From assembly GCA_033557675.1 (NCBI GenBank), contig JAWQRM010000666.1:1-20591 (forward strand): a DNA stretch of 20,591 bases, given 5' to 3'. Below the pieces are notes generated by a model that saw only the letters and a list, made by a program, of their open reading frames with translations, did no database searches and was not told the DNA's origin. Made by a program: the position numbers and the translations under genes. The DNA comes from Coptodactyla brooksi (lineage: Eukaryota > Arthropoda > Insecta > Coleoptera > Scarabaeidae). Of the stretch, positions 17,786-20,591 are shown piece after piece. The first letter of the stretch is position 1; each line of letters begins with the position of its first letter.

Positions 17786-17933
17786 GAAAAAATACAGTAC
17801 TTTGGGACAAGAGGGTATTTCTTTAACTTGGCTGTTGTTCTCTTTAGAAAGAAAATGTTTTGAATAAAGCAAAAAGAAGTATTGTGGAAATAATACTCTT
17901 CTGGTTGTATTAATGTATAATTTGGTTTAACTA

Positions 17934-17958
17934 GTTTCGACTAAATAATTATCTTCAG
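17934..17958 (-). ncRNA. Hammerhead-like core, foldback left arm
   Basis: On the minus strand CTGAAGA (17958-17952) is followed by T, a stem-forming segment around ATTT, then TCGAAAC. CUGANGA and GAAAC are both satisfied (N7 is A). Stem II pairs four bases with a wobble. The arrangement, including the extra T before stem II, parallels the PLE tails in this window. Helices I and III were not established. Confidence 0.35.
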
Positions 17959-18213
17959 AAGCCTTTACAAATTTATGTTATGTAATTGTTAAAGAACTGT
18001 TATCACAAGAATTAATAAAGTTTGCAAACATTTTTAGTTAGAAAATTAAAACGATATGCACGAGACACAGGTACATATTCAATATGATACAATATTTCTA
18101 ACTAAAAATTTTTACACTGTTGACAAATAACTTCATTCCTTGATTTTTAACCTTTATTAACCCTTGTGGCAACAATTTCTTAACAATTACATAACATAAA
18201 CTTGGAAGGACTT

Positions 18214-18238
18214 CTGAAGCTGATTATTTAATCGAAAC
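18214..18238 (+). ncRNA. Hammerhead-like core, foldback right arm (mutated)
   Basis: CTGAAGC (18214-18220), then GATT / ATTT / AATC, then GAAAC (18234-18238). Stem II is well paired but the last core base is C instead of A9, so this copy is probably inactive. It mirrors the left arm. Confidence 0.35.
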
Positions 18239-18290
18239 TAGTTAAGCCAAACTATGTATTAATACAGCCAGAAGAGTATTATTTCCACAT

Positions 18291-19469
18291 TATCACCTTT
18301 TGATTTACGATACCTGGCTATAAACGAATAAACAATGAATCTTTCAAATAAAGGTTGCATAACATCGTGTTCGGTTTATTTGGAACATGTTTCTTCATAC
18401 ACAGAAATAACATATTTTTTATATAACATTTAATAACATTAACGTACTTTTTAATACGAGTATAACAGGTATATATTAAATTTAACCGATTCTCTTATTT
18501 TTCACAGTGGAAAATGCACTTCAAGTTGGAGTTGGTAGCAATTGATTTATTTTGATAACGGCTTTCAGACCAAGTCTTCTCTGTATGTAGGAAAATAATG
18601 GTAATGTATACGCTCCATATGTGCTGTATTATTTAATCAGCAATTTCAATACCAAAACCCAAACTTGATGTGTAACTTGATGTGTAACAGATTGACTGTC
18701 CCTACGTCATTTTTTTCCATAGCTACTAGGTGCAGATAAAAATTTCTCCGTCAAACAGTGAAAAAGAGAAAACAGTCGAAATATTTTTTAGAAAACGCCA
18801 CAGAAATATTATCTATAGAGTTGAAAGTCAAGATACGTTTTTATCACAAAACCGTAGCATTGCGCGAAACATGCTTATTCATTGACATCGTTTTATTCCA
18901 CGTAATAAACCTAAGAGAGAAAGGTACACAAGTTTTCAATAGATTGTTTAACTTTAAATGAGCAATTTTCATTAATCGAAAACAGTGTTTTCTTCACCAT
19001 TGACTTTCTTACTAAAGATTTCAAATTTCATTATATTAATCTAATTATTTTATTGGATTATTAAGGTTATTTTATTTCAATAAGAATTAATTTACAAGCA
19101 TAATGTATGTTCTGTAATATAAAAAAATCAATCCTAGTGAATTAAAGTTTTATGTACTAAGTTGCAGTTAGTCATATAATAATTCTTCGCCGTATACATA
19201 AATGTTTAAACGTTATATTCTATATTACTGAGCTTGAACTGCCGAATTTACATTTAATTAAACATTCTATCCAAGCACTAATGTTTTCCGAAATTAGCCC
19301 TTCGAAACGCGAGTAAACAACTTGATTGATATACAAGCATATACTTCCAATATTGATTTAACTGACCTATCTTCGGTAATAAATATTACCTACGCAAAAT
19401 CAATATTAGGCCCACCAGATAACCAGTTTTGCATTAGCATAGTCGTATAGTGCTTATCATTATCGAACT
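18291..19469. other. No gene seen
   Basis: AT-rich. A 67-codon frame at 18758-18961 is unrecognised. A short tandem ACTTGATGTGTA occurs twice near 18663-18687. Inverted AATATTGATTT / AAATCAATATT arms (19349-19359, 19397-19407) enclose GGTAAT / ATTACC (19375-19390), a composite hairpin of unknown meaning. Confidence 0.45.
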
Positions 19470-19665
19470 GCAGTTATCTGAAAGCCGGGCCCTGGCGATT
19501 TTCCGTCCGTGGAAATGCATCCTTTAATCCCCACCTGGATCGGATTTAGAATCATCCCTACCACTACCTGGCGCGAGGTGGGGTGGCAATAGAGAAGCGC
19601 CACCCCTTCAAAGGACAATCCTCTATAGTTCGGTGTACTGTTGCCACGCACGCATAACAAATGAC
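19470..19665. other. Isolated GC-rich block
   Basis: About 190 bases at markedly higher GC than both flanks, including GAAAGCCGGGCCCTGG and a hairpin with arms GGGGTGGC and GCCACCCC (about 19581-19607). The minus strand is open for 66 codons (19660-19460, with SPGPGFQITAVR at the end) but matches nothing I know. Sharp composition edges suggest an inserted fragment of a repeat or an old exon; no splice sites or target duplications were identified. Confidence 0.45.
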
Positions 19666-20457
19666 TGTAAAAGGCGGTAAAATGTACCCCTAGACAGCGG
19701 TTGTTTCAAAATGGCTGAAAACTGCTGATCAATATAGAATTAGAAAAGGCTCGTAACTGCAAACTGTTTGCCTCAAAGACTAAGTTGCCGGGGACCAATA
19801 AATGCAAATAATGCATTAGTTGTACTAAAAAAACGAAAGATTTCTATACTTGTGACATATATAAGCTTGAAACTATCGATTTTTGTTTGGGAAAGATTCG
19901 TTGATAATAGTGGCGTCGGCAAATATTAGATTAGATATTGCATTTCTAAGGAAATATAGGTATTATTATTTGGTTTGTGATATTTTCGTTTGTGGTTTGT
20001 TTTTCATAATTAACTTAAGCATTTTTAATATTGGGGGGTTTGAACTTTTTATTAATATTTTTGTTCATTTTATTGCATATCGATACTTCTGCAGTTTTTA
20101 TGGTAAATAATTTTTCTAAAGGCAATATACAATTGTTAGGAGCTAAGCACTAAAAAATGATTCAAAATAGAACCTCCAGAAAATACTGCCCTATTAAAAG
20201 CGGAAATATTAGTCCCCTTAATTAATTTTTGAGATATTGATGACTATTTAGGTACAAGCCTATTAACACTTTTGAGCTCCTCTGGTCAATACGATCCGAA
20301 ATGGATTTTCAGGTTCTATAACTTTGTCATCTTTTATTATTTGTTTCCAAAATTTTGTGACTTTGTTTGCTGGTGCGTAAAGTATAATATTGCCAAATAG
20401 TTTTTAGAAGAAATCATTCTTAAATTTTTTAAATAAGATACTTACGCATATAGCCTT
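19666..20457. other. No gene seen
   Basis: AT-rich sequence. The 75-codon frame at 19883-20110 is rich in Phe, Ile and Tyr as expected of chance frames in such DNA. Nothing else recognised. Confidence 0.4.
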
Positions 20458-20532
20458 CGAGTCATTATGGCCCAAAATTATTTAGATTTATTTGACTTTA
20501 TGTAATTTTATTTTTAACATTATTTATATGAA
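20458..20532 (-). mobile_element. Detached Penelope-like element tail end
   Basis: On the minus strand this matches the last 70-75 bases of PLE tail C (about 2322-2397), including TCATATAAATAA, AAAGTCAAATAAATCTAAAT and TTTTGGGNCATAATGA, at about 85-90% by eye. The hammerhead-like core and all coding sequence that should lie at higher coordinates are absent before the window ends. It also extends past the point where tail E stops (4080), confirming the true tail end seen in copy C. Confidence 0.8.
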
Positions 20533-20591
20533 TACTATAAGTGTACTATATCTATACAGCAACCAACAAGATTTTAGACCCGTACTAGACA

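Larger units (their letters stand above)
17881..18290. mobile_element. Foldback element with long inverted arms
   Basis: The left arm 17881-18044 and right arm 18095-18290 are inverted copies, about 83% identical over the outer 137 bases. Both read outward-in as GTGGAAATAATACTCTTCTG, then TTTAACTAGTTTCGA (left) or CTTAACTAGTTTCGA (right), CTTCAGAAG, TTTATGTTATGTAATTGTTA and finally TTTTTAGTTAGAAA. The right arm has about 30 extra bases near 18110-18150. The 50-base centre has no coding capacity. It is a long-TIR MITE or foldback; no target duplication was clear. Each arm contains a hammerhead-like core. Confidence 0.8.

Noticed and set aside
19883..20110. A 75-codon hydrophobic open frame suggesting a small membrane protein
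   Set aside because: Amino acid content is what random AT-rich sequence gives; no start context, conservation or neighbours support it.
1..20591. CRISPR arrays, operons, phage genes, origins or other bacterial features
   Set aside because: No regularly spaced repeats, no compact co-directional genes and no bacterial motifs; everything points to an arthropod nuclear genome.

Overview
The window looks like nuclear DNA of an arthropod, most probably an insect with a large, AT-rich, transposon-laden genome. The reasons are decayed copies of Penelope-like (PLE), mariner, Tc1-like and RTE-type elements, a TA-flanked MITE, TA microsatellites, a short TTAGG-type run, and one GC3-rich exon with proper splice sites. 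There are no operons, ribosome binding sites or compact gene arrangement, so it is not bacterial. No complete host gene is visible; this is intronic or intergenic sequence filled with mobile-element fossils.

Layout. 1-4080: one large imperfect palindrome made of four alternating-orientation PLE fragments (minus, plus, minus, plus). Left arm is about 1-1834, loop 1835-2400, right arm 2401-4080. The fragments hold reverse transcriptase remnants, GIY-YIG endonuclease remnants and 3' tails with a hammerhead-ribozyme-like core. 4081-5169: no recognised gene, but a perfect 14-bp hairpin and a CpG-richer block. 5170-5274: a well-formed internal coding exon of an unidentified gene. 5724-6285: internally deleted mariner. 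6381-7017: palindromic Tc1-like derivative, then an AT microsatellite and an orphan Tc1 terminus. 7280-7543: MITE with TA target duplication. About 7690-8605: 5'-truncated RTE-type LINE. 8950-9420: a second LINE remnant, opposite strand. 9943-10586: second mariner, deleted differently from the first. 10587-15330: no confident gene; one member of a dispersed repeat pair, a 92-bp-period duplication and a TA microsatellite. 15340-15684: an unrecognised open frame of 114 codons. 16486-17009: a dense GATAA/TTATC cluster around a TTAGG run. 17673-17785: second member of the dispersed repeat. 17881-18290: long-armed foldback element carrying a hammerhead-like core in each arm. 19470-19665: isolated GC-rich block. 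20458-20532: a detached PLE tail.

The elements do not form a pathway; they are independent insertions. The recurring themes are palindromy (PLE array, Tc1 derivative, foldback element, MITE, several short perfect hairpins) and the hammerhead-like motif shared by PLE tails and the 17.9-kb foldback. All homology calls come from motif recognition by eye; none was tested by a search.
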